A DNA stretch of 34,431 bases from Anaerolineales bacterium (GTDB lineage: Bacteria; Chloroflexota; Anaerolineae; Anaerolineales; UBA6663): the NCBI GenBank assembly GCA_025057205.1, contig JANWXR010000005.1, positions 1 through 34,431 on the forward strand. The letters run 5' to 3'. The notes under the pieces are model-generated. The model saw nothing but the letters and a program-made list of their open reading frames with translations. It was not told the DNA's origin and did no database searches. Of the stretch, positions 7,978-15,771 are shown piece by piece (within the stretch, counting starts at the first letter, position 1; every line of letters starts with the position of its first letter). Position numbers and translations under genes: made by a program.

Positions 7978-9576
7978 ATGTGGCGTCGTGTCTTAGTTGT
8001 CGCAAGTCTCTTTCTGCTGGCGTTGTGGGTATGGCGCGCCAATGCACATGCTCAGGCTGACTGCGGCGGTTACACCTGCGTGGATGTCAGCGACTTCGCT
8101 TCGGGCCTGAACGGCTGGACGCCCGGCCTATATACATCGCTCACGCTCACCAACTCGCTGACATTCACCGGAGGTGGAATCTTTGGGTGGGGCGGGTGGA
8201 CGAGCACGGCCAACGGCGTGTTGATTGTGCGCAACACCGTCTCGCCAGATGCACCTCCCACCTCGTGGCCTGACCCTGAGTTCAGCAAGACCGTGTCGCT
8301 CACTCCAGGCACCTACCGACTGATGTACCGTGTGTCGTATGCCTGGTCGCCCAAGGTGCGCATCGAGGCGGACAACGCGCACGGCATCGTCATTACGCCG
8401 GCGCTGCCCCGATGCGAGTACACCAGCCCGGGCAGGCGCTTCAATCAGTGCGAGGAGGCGGCCTTCACGGTAGACCGCACCACCAACGTCAAGTTCACGC
8501 TCAGCTTCCCTGAGCTGTTGCCTGAGCCGCTCGATCCAAACCTAGCCGCGTTTGACTACATCTGGATCGTTCGCACATCCACCTATTACCCCACGCCCAA
8601 CCCGGCCACGCCGACGAGGCCATTCGTGTCCACTCCGTTGCCGCAGGCCACACCGCGTTGTCAGCCGCGTGCCACGCCTACACCGAGCTATTACGGCACC
8701 CCAACGCCCACGCCTGCCGGTGACGACATGCAATATCTGGAGCGGTTCAACACTAATGACTGGTCGCGGCTGTGGCAACCGTCAAACGCCTACGTGTGGC
8801 GCACTAGCCCAAATCGCGGCGTGGATTCGCAGGGCTTTGGCGCGTCGGTGGGCATCACCTTTGCCCCGGCATCACAAACACCCGACTCCGCGCCGGCGCT
8901 CATTTACTCACTGTCGTCGTCGCGGACGGTCTATCTCGACGGTTGGGTGTACGCTGCATCCATCCCGTCAGGCACCATCGCGCGGGTGCGCGTCTGGCGT
9001 TTCGATGGTGGGTCGTGGTCGGTGGTCAGCGAGCACAACGCCTCGTCGGGCACGTGGCATCCCTTCGGCGCGACCATTCCTGCTCCCTTCACCGCCATCG
9101 CTATCTCAGCTGTGCGGACTGACGGCAACACGACGGACTACCTCAACGTAGATGATCTGTTGCTGTACAACAACCTAGCCTATCGCCCATACTGCGATGG
9201 CTCGTTCCCGCCAGGTCCCGGCGGTAGCACTGATCCGTACAATCCGAGCGGCTCCACCGGCTGGGTCATCCCCTATCCCCAAGACAAGAGTTGCCCTCCT
9301 CCCGTGAATGTGCCCAACAACTTCTGGGGGCCGATCCTGGCCAACCTGACGGTTTGGGTGGACACTCTCTTCGCCGAATCGCCTGAGCAGGAGCCGGGCC
9401 GCATCCCCGAGGGCGTGCGCATGGTGCTCACACCGTTCATGATCGCCATGACGCTGGCGGCCGTGTTCCTGAACTTGCAGACATTCGTCTGGGCCGTCGG
9501 CATCCGCGTGACGGTCACCGGGTTCCTGCTCGCGCGCGCCATCTGGCTCTTCATTGTCCGCACCATCAAAGGCTGA
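7978..9576 (+). CDS. Large surface protein: signal peptide, ectodomain, TP-rich linker, second beta-rich domain, two C-terminal TM segments
   Basis: MWRRVLVVASLFLLALWVWRANAHAQADCGGYTCVDVSDFASGLNGWTPG...C-terminal MVLTPFMIAMTLAAVFLNLQTFVWAVGIRVTVTGFLLARAIWLFIVRTIKG. Confidence 0.85.
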   Translation: MWRRVLVVASLFLLALWVWRANAHAQADCGGYTCVDVSDFASGLNGWTPGLYTSLTLTNSLTFTGGGIFGWGGWTSTANGVLIVRNTVSPDAPPTSWPDPEFSKTVSLTPGTYRLMYRVSYAWSPKVRIEADNAHGIVITPALPRCEYTSPGRRFNQCEEAAFTVDRTTNVKFTLSFPELLPEPLDPNLAAFDYIWIVRTSTYYPTPNPATPTRPFVSTPLPQATPRCQPRATPTPSYYGTPTPTPAGDDMQYLERFNTNDWSRLWQPSNAYVWRTSPNRGVDSQGFGASVGITFAPASQTPDSAPALIYSLSSSRTVYLDGWVYAASIPSGTIARVRVWRFDGGSWSVVSEHNASSGTWHPFGATIPAPFTAIAISAVRTDGNTTDYLNVDDLLLYNNLAYRPYCDGSFPPGPGGSTDPYNPSGSTGWVIPYPQDKSCPPPVNVPNNFWGPILANLTVWVDTLFAESPEQEPGRIPEGVRMVLTPFMIAMTLAAVFLNLQTFVWAVGIRVTVTGFLLARAIWLFIVRTIKG

Positions 9577-9577
9577 C

Positions 9578-11200
9578 ATGGATCAACTCATCGCTCTCAT
9601 CGCGGCACGCAACGCTGCCGTGTACGAGTGGGCGGCGGTGGTGCTCGGCCTGGTCGTGGTGTGGGAGTTCATTGTGCGCCGCCGGCTTGTCGCCCAAGCG
9701 CCGGCACTCGCAGACGTGGCCACGATACATGCGCCCACCGGGGTCGTGGCCTGGTTTGCTCGACACTGGTTTGCGCTGTTCATGGTGGTCGTCGTCGGGG
9801 TGCGCGTGTGGGCGCTCGACACCGGCCCATACTGGTATGACGAGGCGTTCACCGTCTGGCTTGCGCAGCTGCCATTCGAGCGGGTGCTGGCGGCCACCGC
9901 CGGCGATGTGCACCCACCGCTGTGGTATGTGCTCGTGTGGCTGTGGGTGCGTGTGGTGGGTGAGGAGCCGGCGCTGGTGCGACTATTACCGGCAGCGTGC
10001 AGCATCGCTGCTGTGCCGCTGGCCCGGCTTCTGGCCGACCGATTGGACTGGCCCACCGAGGCGCAGTATGTGGGTCTGTGGCTGTTAGCCTTCTCGCGCT
10101 TTGAGTTGTTCTACGCCAGCGACGTGCGCATGTACTCGCTGATGCAGCTGCTCTTTCTCGGCGGTGCGTGGTGCGTATTGGAACGGCGCTGGGGCTGGTT
10201 GGCTGTGACGTGCACTTTGCTCCTGTGGACGCACTATTACGGGTTGTTCTACTCCGCCGCGCTTGCCGCGCTTGGTCTGGCAAGTGAGCTACGCTATCGT
10301 CGCTCACCTGTCGCGGTGGTGGTTGCCGGCGGCGTGGCCGCCCTGTCGTTCATGCCATGGTTGGCGGTGCTCGCCAAGCAAATGCGGGAAGTTCAAGCCG
10401 AGCACTGGATCATGCCTGTGACCGGCGCAGATGTGCTGCTCACGTTCTACAACCTGCTCTTCCATAATGGGCCGCTATATCTCGAGGCCTTTGGCTTCGT
10501 CGCCGCGACTGCGCTCGCAGGATTCGCGGCGTTCAAGAGTGTGCGCTATCCATTGACCTGGCCGCGTGTCGTGTTGCTGTGGCTCATCATCGGCCCGATG
10601 TTGCTGGCAGTGCTCGTCTCTTTGCTCTGGCGTTCGGTGTACGTGGTGCGCTATCTGCTACCCATCGCTCCGGCCTACTTTTTGCTCATCGGCTGGGCGC
10701 TCACGTATCGCACGGGCACGTGGGCGCGTCTGGCCATGGCCGTGGTGCTGGTGCCGCTTTTGGCATTGGGAGCCGCCACCCCCGACCGTGCGGCGCAGCT
10801 GGAACGCGGTCGCTCTGTGGAATTGGCGGCGCTCATCCGCGCTGAGCGACGACCGGGCGACGTGATCGTCCACACCCACCCGTGGACGATGGTTGAGATG
10901 GAGCAGTACGAAGTGCAGCTGCCACAGTATCTCTCGCCCTCGCCGGATGGCCTGGCCCTGGGCGGCCTGACACGGCAGACGCGCGAGGCGATGGGCATGC
11001 GTGAGGCTCGTCTGTCCGATCTGCGGGGCTATCGGCGCGTCTGGGTGGTCTCCGCGTTCGGCCCGCTCATCTTGCCGGAGCAGCGCCGTCAGTCTCTGGA
11101 CGAGGCGCTGAACGGGCGGCGCTATCAGCTGCGCCAGCGTTGGGTGGGTGAGCGTCAGTTGTATGGGGTGGAGGTGTACTTAGTGGAGGTGAAGCAGTGA
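9578..11200 (+). CDS. GT-C fold glycosyltransferase (GT39/PMT/ArnT-like), multi-TM
   Basis: GPYWYDEAFTVWLAQLPFERVLAATAGDVHPPLWYVLVWLWVRVVGEEPALVRLLPAACSIAAVPLARLLADR: DE motif plus HPPLWY, typical of the family; many TM helices. Confidence 0.85.
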   Translation: MDQLIALIAARNAAVYEWAAVVLGLVVVWEFIVRRRLVAQAPALADVATIHAPTGVVAWFARHWFALFMVVVVGVRVWALDTGPYWYDEAFTVWLAQLPFERVLAATAGDVHPPLWYVLVWLWVRVVGEEPALVRLLPAACSIAAVPLARLLADRLDWPTEAQYVGLWLLAFSRFELFYASDVRMYSLMQLLFLGGAWCVLERRWGWLAVTCTLLLWTHYYGLFYSAALAALGLASELRYRRSPVAVVVAGGVAALSFMPWLAVLAKQMREVQAEHWIMPVTGADVLLTFYNLLFHNGPLYLEAFGFVAATALAGFAAFKSVRYPLTWPRVVLLWLIIGPMLLAVLVSLLWRSVYVVRYLLPIAPAYFLLIGWALTYRTGTWARLAMAVVLVPLLALGAATPDRAAQLERGRSVELAALIRAERRPGDVIVHTHPWTMVEMEQYEVQLPQYLSPSPDGLALGGLTRQTREAMGMREARLSDLRGYRRVWVVSAFGPLILPEQRRQSLDEALNGRRYQLRQRWVGERQLYGVEVYLVEVKQ

Positions 11201-11349
11201 GCGTGCTCTACCGTTTCATGCTGCAGGTGCGCGAGCAGGTGATTGAGCGGGGCGTTCGCGGCCCGGGGGAGGTCGAGCAGGCTCTCACCGACAGCACATC
11301 CCAGACCGTTCTCCGTCAACTAGTCTATGGCTGCCTCGTCTGCCGGTGA
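11197..11349 (+). CDS. Small (50 aa) ORF between the GT-C and motor genes
   Basis: GTG start overlapping the previous TGA: MSVLYRFMLQVREQVIERGVRGPGEVEQALTDSTSQTVLRQLVYGCLVCR; overlaps the next ATG. Confidence 0.4.
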   Translation: MSVLYRFMLQVREQVIERGVRGPGEVEQALTDSTSQTVLRQLVYGCLVCR

Positions 11350-13264
11350 GAACGTGCGCGCGTCTCCGCGTCGGCCGTCATGGCTGGCGCGCTTACTCTT
11401 CGGCGACCGCTCGGCGCAGGAGACGGCTGAGCGCATTCACCGCGAGCAGCAGATGCTGGAGGACAGAAAGCTCGCCGCCGAACTGGCCGCCGAGGCCGAA
11501 GAGTTTGCCGAGAAAATCATCGCCACGCTTACGCGGAAGGGTGTGTGCTACCGTTACACCAAGACGGAGCGAAATGAAGTCTTGGAGAAGGTGCAGGAGG
11601 TAGCCTTCGAGCGGCCATTTCGCGGCGACCGCAGCGTGATCCAACTCAAGGTAGATACGCGCCGCCTGCCGCGCGGCGTAGGAATTCGAGAGCTGGAGGA
11701 TCCAGAAATCTTGCGCCTGCTCTCACTCAACGTGCGCCGCAACGTGCTGGCGCAATACACCACCGAAGGCGGGTTCTGGTACGTCATAGAGCGCGAGTAC
11801 GGCATCGGCGGCATTCCGCGCTTCATCAGCTTCGCGGACGCGCTCGCGTCGCGGCCTGCGCATCTGGAGGGTGAGCGGCTAGCTTTCCCGATAGGCATCG
11901 CTGCGAACAAAAAGGTCGTCTGGCGCACCATGCGCGAAGTGGTCAACATGCTCGTGGCCGGGTCGCCAAAAGGTGGCAAGAGCAACTTCGCGAACGTTCT
12001 CCTGTGCACACTGCTCAAGCACAACAAGCCGCACCAACTCAAGCTCATGCTCATAGACCTGAAAGGCGGCCTGGAATTCAACTTCTACGAGTCGCTGGAT
12101 GATTATCTGCTTTGGATCCCCAAGCCCAGGCGGGTGAAGGGGACAACGCGCACCCATGAAACGGGTGAAGACCATGACCCTGCACTGTTCGACGCCAGTG
12201 AGCAGGTGGTTGAGCCAGAAGCAGACGAACCCGAGGTCGTACTCGATGACCGCAGCGGTGAGCGCGTCAAGGCCTTCATCCAGCGTCGCGAGGAAGTCCC
12301 GGCAGCGCTCTCATGGCTGATTGGCGAGGCGGAGCGCCGCATGGCGGCGCTTCAGAAGGCACGCTGCAAGAAGATTGAGCAGTACAACCAGCGTTTCAGC
12401 TTTTCGCCTATGCCTGAGATCGTCCTGGTAATTGATGAATGGGCGGACATCAAGCTGACGCCGCGCATCGGGGCGCGCGCGGAGGAGAGGTTGATCAACA
12501 TCAGCAACCGCGCCAGGGCGGTGGGCATCCACACCATCCTGTGCACGCAATCGCCCAATCGTGATGTGCTCAGCATCCGCGTGAAGAATGCCATGAATAC
12601 CAAGATGGTATTCAGGTGCGCGGATCAATATATGAGCGTGGGCTTGCTCGGTGACTACTCCGCCACCACGCTATCGCCTTCGGGTAGGGCGTTCCTTATT
12701 GACGACGGTCGCGTGGAAGTTCAAACGCCCTACATCACCAACGAAGAGGTGACGGCCATCGTGGAGGCGGCCGCCACCGGTAAGGTGAAGGAGATAGCGA
12801 AACCAAGTAGGCACAACGTGACCCCGCGCGAGGTGTTTGAGTGGGCATTGAAGAAAAACGACGGAAAGCTGTCCTGGCGCGAAATCTATGCCGAGTTCGC
12901 GCCGAGGAAGCTAACGTCCCATGAGGCAAAACGCTTTGGGCGTGACTATGCTGGTCAGGTGGTGACCGTCTTCGGCCGGCAATACAGGGTGGAGCCTGCT
13001 GTGGGGATGCCAACGCCAAAATCTGCTCGCCTGCTCCCGGTGGATGCCGGAAATACGGAGACAGAGCCAGCACCACCGAATGGACGCTATCACGGCAACG
13101 GGAAGGTTCCAGCCGGCGCAACCAACGGGTTTTCTGACGGGGACACTGTCCACGGGGCCACAGTCCAGCCACATGCGGCACACACACAGGCCCATATAGC
13201 GCACACGAATGGGCGCGAGGGCGCGGACACCGACGAAGGCGAGACAGGGATCGAACATGTTTAG
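11327..13264 (+). CDS. FtsK/SpoIIIE-HerA type DNA-translocase-like ATPase
   Basis: Walker A NMLVAGSPKGGKSNFANVLL, LMLIDLKGGLEFNFY, Walker B EIVLVIDEWADI, then RARAVGIHTILCTQSPNRDVLSIRVKNAMNTKMVFR; the C-terminal ~60 aa look winged-helix-like. Confidence 0.88.
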   Translation: MAASSAGENVRASPRRPSWLARLLFGDRSAQETAERIHREQQMLEDRKLAAELAAEAEEFAEKIIATLTRKGVCYRYTKTERNEVLEKVQEVAFERPFRGDRSVIQLKVDTRRLPRGVGIRELEDPEILRLLSLNVRRNVLAQYTTEGGFWYVIEREYGIGGIPRFISFADALASRPAHLEGERLAFPIGIAANKKVVWRTMREVVNMLVAGSPKGGKSNFANVLLCTLLKHNKPHQLKLMLIDLKGGLEFNFYESLDDYLLWIPKPRRVKGTTRTHETGEDHDPALFDASEQVVEPEADEPEVVLDDRSGERVKAFIQRREEVPAALSWLIGEAERRMAALQKARCKKIEQYNQRFSFSPMPEIVLVIDEWADIKLTPRIGARAEERLINISNRARAVGIHTILCTQSPNRDVLSIRVKNAMNTKMVFRCADQYMSVGLLGDYSATTLSPSGRAFLIDDGRVEVQTPYITNEEVTAIVEAAATGKVKEIAKPSRHNVTPREVFEWALKKNDGKLSWREIYAEFAPRKLTSHEAKRFGRDYAGQVVTVFGRQYRVEPAVGMPTPKSARLLPVDAGNTETEPAPPNGRYHGNGKVPAGATNGFSDGDTVHGATVQPHAAHTQAHIAHTNGREGADTDEGETGIEHV

Positions 13265-14072
13265 CCGCTTGCGCGATTGGATGTTCGGTCCGCGCTTTGT
13301 CCTCAACAAGCCAGGAGAGGACCCTGTGCGCAACCCGGCAGACTGGAAGCCGAGCCGGCCCAACCCATTTGCCTGCTCCGTAGTGCTGGCAGGGCTGGTA
13401 GGCCTGCTGGCGCTCACGGCCTGGGGAGGCACCACAGCCGCGCAGGTGTATCTCCTCGCCACCGCTACAGCGACCATCACGCCTACACCGCTGCCTACCG
13501 ATACACCCTGGCCGAGTGAGACACCGACGGCAACCCATGAGCCAGTGCCGACCTCCACCGTCACGCCAGTGATCCCGTGGATCACCCCGTATCCGCGGCC
13601 CACGGCGGAGGCCGATACCCCCACCCCAACGTTCACGCCGTGGGTGATCACACAGGTGTTCACCCAGGTCGTGGAGGTAACGCGCATCGTGCGCGTGAGC
13701 GGCGGCAGCGTTCAGGTGCCCGTACAAGTCACGCAGCTCGTGCCGGCGACGGTCATCGTCACGCGCGTAGTGACTGTGCCGCCGGCGGTCACTGTGGTTA
13801 GGCAGACACAGATCGTCACGCAAGTCGTCACAGCTACGCCACAGCCGACGCACACGCCCACTCTGACGCCGACGCCTGCCACGCCAACCGCCACGCCGAC
13901 GCTCCCTGAGCTGCCCACCTATACCCCTTATCCGACCTACACACCCTATCCCACATACACCCCGTGGGTCGTCACGGCCACACCGACCTTTACGCCTACG
14001 CCCACCATCACCCCAACGGAGACGGCCACGCCGACAGCGACGGAGGCTGCCACTGAGACGCCCACACCATAA
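13257..14072 (+). CDS. Type II membrane protein with TP-rich / V-T-rich repetitive ectodomain
   Basis: MFSRLRDWMFGPRFVLNKPGEDPVRNPADWKPSRPNPFACSVVLAGLVGLLALTAWGG...QVVEVTRIVRVSGGSVQVPVQVTQLVPATVIVTRVVTV...YTPYPTYTPYPTYTP; overlaps the upstream stop. Confidence 0.8.
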   Translation: MFSRLRDWMFGPRFVLNKPGEDPVRNPADWKPSRPNPFACSVVLAGLVGLLALTAWGGTTAAQVYLLATATATITPTPLPTDTPWPSETPTATHEPVPTSTVTPVIPWITPYPRPTAEADTPTPTFTPWVITQVFTQVVEVTRIVRVSGGSVQVPVQVTQLVPATVIVTRVVTVPPAVTVVRQTQIVTQVVTATPQPTHTPTLTPTPATPTATPTLPELPTYTPYPTYTPYPTYTPWVVTATPTFTPTPTITPTETATPTATEAATETPTP

Positions 14073-14101
14073 AACTCTGCACGTAGAACACATGCACTAA
14101 T

Positions 14102-14119
14102 GGTTGGCGTGAGCCAACC
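14102..14119. terminator. Hairpin GGTTGGC-GTGA-GCCAACC after the left-arm operon
   Basis: Perfect 7-bp stem; no convincing U-tract. Confidence 0.35.
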
Positions 14120-14182
14120 GAGCCTATGAATCTTCTAACCTAAAACACGCAACCTATTTGGTATAGTTATAAAGCCATACCT

Positions 14183-14524
14183 ATGGGGCATCCCCCAATT
14201 CTGTTTGAAGTGCTTGACCCAAAAGGCCGGAAGGTGATCTGCCACCGCGTACAGTGGCAGGAACACGTCGTCGCCAACCGGCCTTTCATGGACTCGGATT
14301 ATTGGGTCGAGCTGGCGCGCGACGCGGTGGAGGCCCCGGACTATGGCATCGTCTACCAGGACGCGGATTACCCCAACCGCAACTGCTACTACGCTCAGAT
14401 CCGCGGCACAAAGCGCCGGCAATACATCAAGGTCGTCGTAGAGTTCGACGACACGGGCCGGCGCGGGCATGTGGTCACCGCGATGCGAACCGATTACATG
14501 AAGCCCGGAGAGAAACCGCTATGA
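14183..14524 (+). CDS. Putative toxin, BECR/PBECR-like RNase fold family
   Basis: MGHPPILFEVLDPKGRKVICHRVQWQEHVVANRPFM...VELARDAVEAPDYGIVYQDADYPNRNCYYAQIRGTKRRQYIKVVVEFDDTGRRGHVVTAMRTDYMKPGEKPL; ATGA overlap with a DUF2283-like partner. Confidence 0.6.
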   Translation: MGHPPILFEVLDPKGRKVICHRVQWQEHVVANRPFMDSDYWVELARDAVEAPDYGIVYQDADYPNRNCYYAQIRGTKRRQYIKVVVEFDDTGRRGHVVTAMRTDYMKPGEKPL

Positions 14525-14949
14525 ACGACTTGCCCGCAGTGGTGGAGTTAACGGACCTGAAAACCGGACGCCTGGCTCAACTCTTAGCCAGCGAAGAAGG
14601 CCCGCGCTCACGCTACGATCGCCACCTGGATACGCTCTTCGTCCTGTTCACAGACCCACGCGAGGAGCACGTTGTCCACTATGTGGATGACAAGGTGGCG
14701 GTGCTGTACAACCCGGACACGCTGGAAGTGATCGGTTTTCAAATCGAGAGCTTTGAGCGGCGTTTCTTGGGTGACGAAAGGACGAAGCGCTGGCGCTTCA
14801 GCGAAACGGGGCTGGCAATCCAAGGTTTCGAGCTGGAGTTTTACTTTGTCCGGCCTGACCCGCTCGGCTGGGTTCGTGAGTTCTGGCCGGCGGTCTCGGA
14901 GCAGGCCCGCCGCCGAGCAGTGACGTTGCAGGTACCGGTCCCGGCGTGA
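14521..14949 (+). CDS. Putative antitoxin, DUF2283-like
   Basis: SRYDRHLDTLFVLFTDPREEHVVHYVDDKVAVLYNPDTLEVIGFQIESFERRFLG matches the DUF2283 pattern YDxxxDxLyi...dd..v.yd.dg.vvGieI. Confidence 0.6.
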   Translation: MNDLPAVVELTDLKTGRLAQLLASEEGPRSRYDRHLDTLFVLFTDPREEHVVHYVDDKVAVLYNPDTLEVIGFQIESFERRFLGDERTKRWRFSETGLAIQGFELEFYFVRPDPLGWVREFWPAVSEQARRRAVTLQVPVPA

Positions 14950-14975
14950 TACGTCGGGCGCGCCGGCCGCTGTGA

Positions 14976-15161
14976 TCACTTTCTCTGAAAAGGTTTGGTG
15001 CCGGCCTCCCGCTTCCACTGGATCACTTCCAGTGTCCGGCGATGTAAGCGTTTCTGCAACTCGTCTATGATGGGATGCGCAGCTGGGGGAGCTAAGACGC
15101 GTAGTGCTACGATGAGGTGTAGGTCGCTCAGTTCAGATAGGCGCTTCTTGGCACCACTCAT
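14976..15161 (-). CDS. Small helical hypothetical protein
   Basis: MSGAKKRLSELSDLHLIVALRVLAPPAAHPIIDELQKRLHRRTLEVIQWKREAGTKPFQRK; start abuts the next minus-strand ORF. Confidence 0.5.
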   Translation of the reverse strand: MSGAKKRLSELSDLHLIVALRVLAPPAAHPIIDELQKRLHRRTLEVIQWKREAGTKPFQRK

Positions 15162-15400
15162 CAGAACACGTAGATGAGCGTGCGCCGGCCTCGGCCCCGC
15201 CGCACGGTCTCGATGATCTGGCGCGCTTCCAACGCGCAGATACGGCGCTGTGCATCCCTGTAGTCCTGACCCAGCGCTGCTGCCAGAGGGGCGACGCCCT
15301 CCACGCGGCCATGCTCCCTACACACTTCGGCGATGGCGCAGCAGAGTTGACGCATTCGATTCCCCGTCACGTTGCAGTCCCTACAAGCCTTTGGCTTCAT
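15161..15400 (-). CDS. Small winged-helix/HTH-like protein
   Basis: MKPKACRDCNVTGNRMRQLCCAIAEVCREHGRVEGVAPLAAALGQDYRDAQRRICALEARQIIETVRRGRGRRTLIYVF. Confidence 0.55.
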   Translation of the reverse strand: MKPKACRDCNVTGNRMRQLCCAIAEVCREHGRVEGVAPLAAALGQDYRDAQRRICALEARQIIETVRRGRGRRTLIYVF

Positions 15401-15758
15401 CGCTATCTTCGCCTTTCAGCAAATAATCTAACGCATCAATCTTATACCGAATGCGGCGCAGCGCTTCGCGGACCTGTTCCACGCACACCACAGGCTTGGG
15501 TGGGGCAGGGCGTTCCATCGCCCAGGCCCGCTCTGCACGCTTCCGCGCCCGCATCAGCGCCGCGTGCATCGCCGGTGTGTCGCGTATCGTGCCATTAAGC
15601 ATCTTGCGTAGCTGGGCTTGATTGGGCAGGCGCAGGCGGCGCGCCGCCTCGCGCTGGTTGCCGCCGCACTGCTTGAGCACCGCCCGGATGAGCTTGCGGG
15701 CTTCCGGGCTGGATTTGGGCTTTTTGCCATTCGGACGACTTGAGATATGGCTAGTCAT
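15381..15758 (-). CDS. HTH (Fis-type) regulator-like protein
   Basis: SSPEARKLIRAVLKQCGGNQREAARRLRLPNQAQLRKMLNGTIRDTPAMHAAL: Fis-type HTH (GGNQREAARRL). Confidence 0.65.
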   Translation of the reverse strand: MTSHISSRPNGKKPKSSPEARKLIRAVLKQCGGNQREAARRLRLPNQAQLRKMLNGTIRDTPAMHAALMRARKRAERAWAMERPAPPKPVVCVEQVREALRRIRYKIDALDYLLKGEDSDEAKGL

Positions 15759-15771
15759 GTTGCTCCGCTCC

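Noticed and set aside
12735-14093. Long minus-strand Arg-rich ORF (452 aa)
   Set aside because: Antisense to the motor gene and TP-rich gene; composition typical of GC-rich antisense frames, no recognisable domain.
14950-14985. Bidirectional terminator at the convergence of the two arms
   Set aside because: GC-rich stretch (GGGCGCGCCGGCCGC) and a GTGATCAC palindrome are present, but there is no convincing stem plus U-tract.
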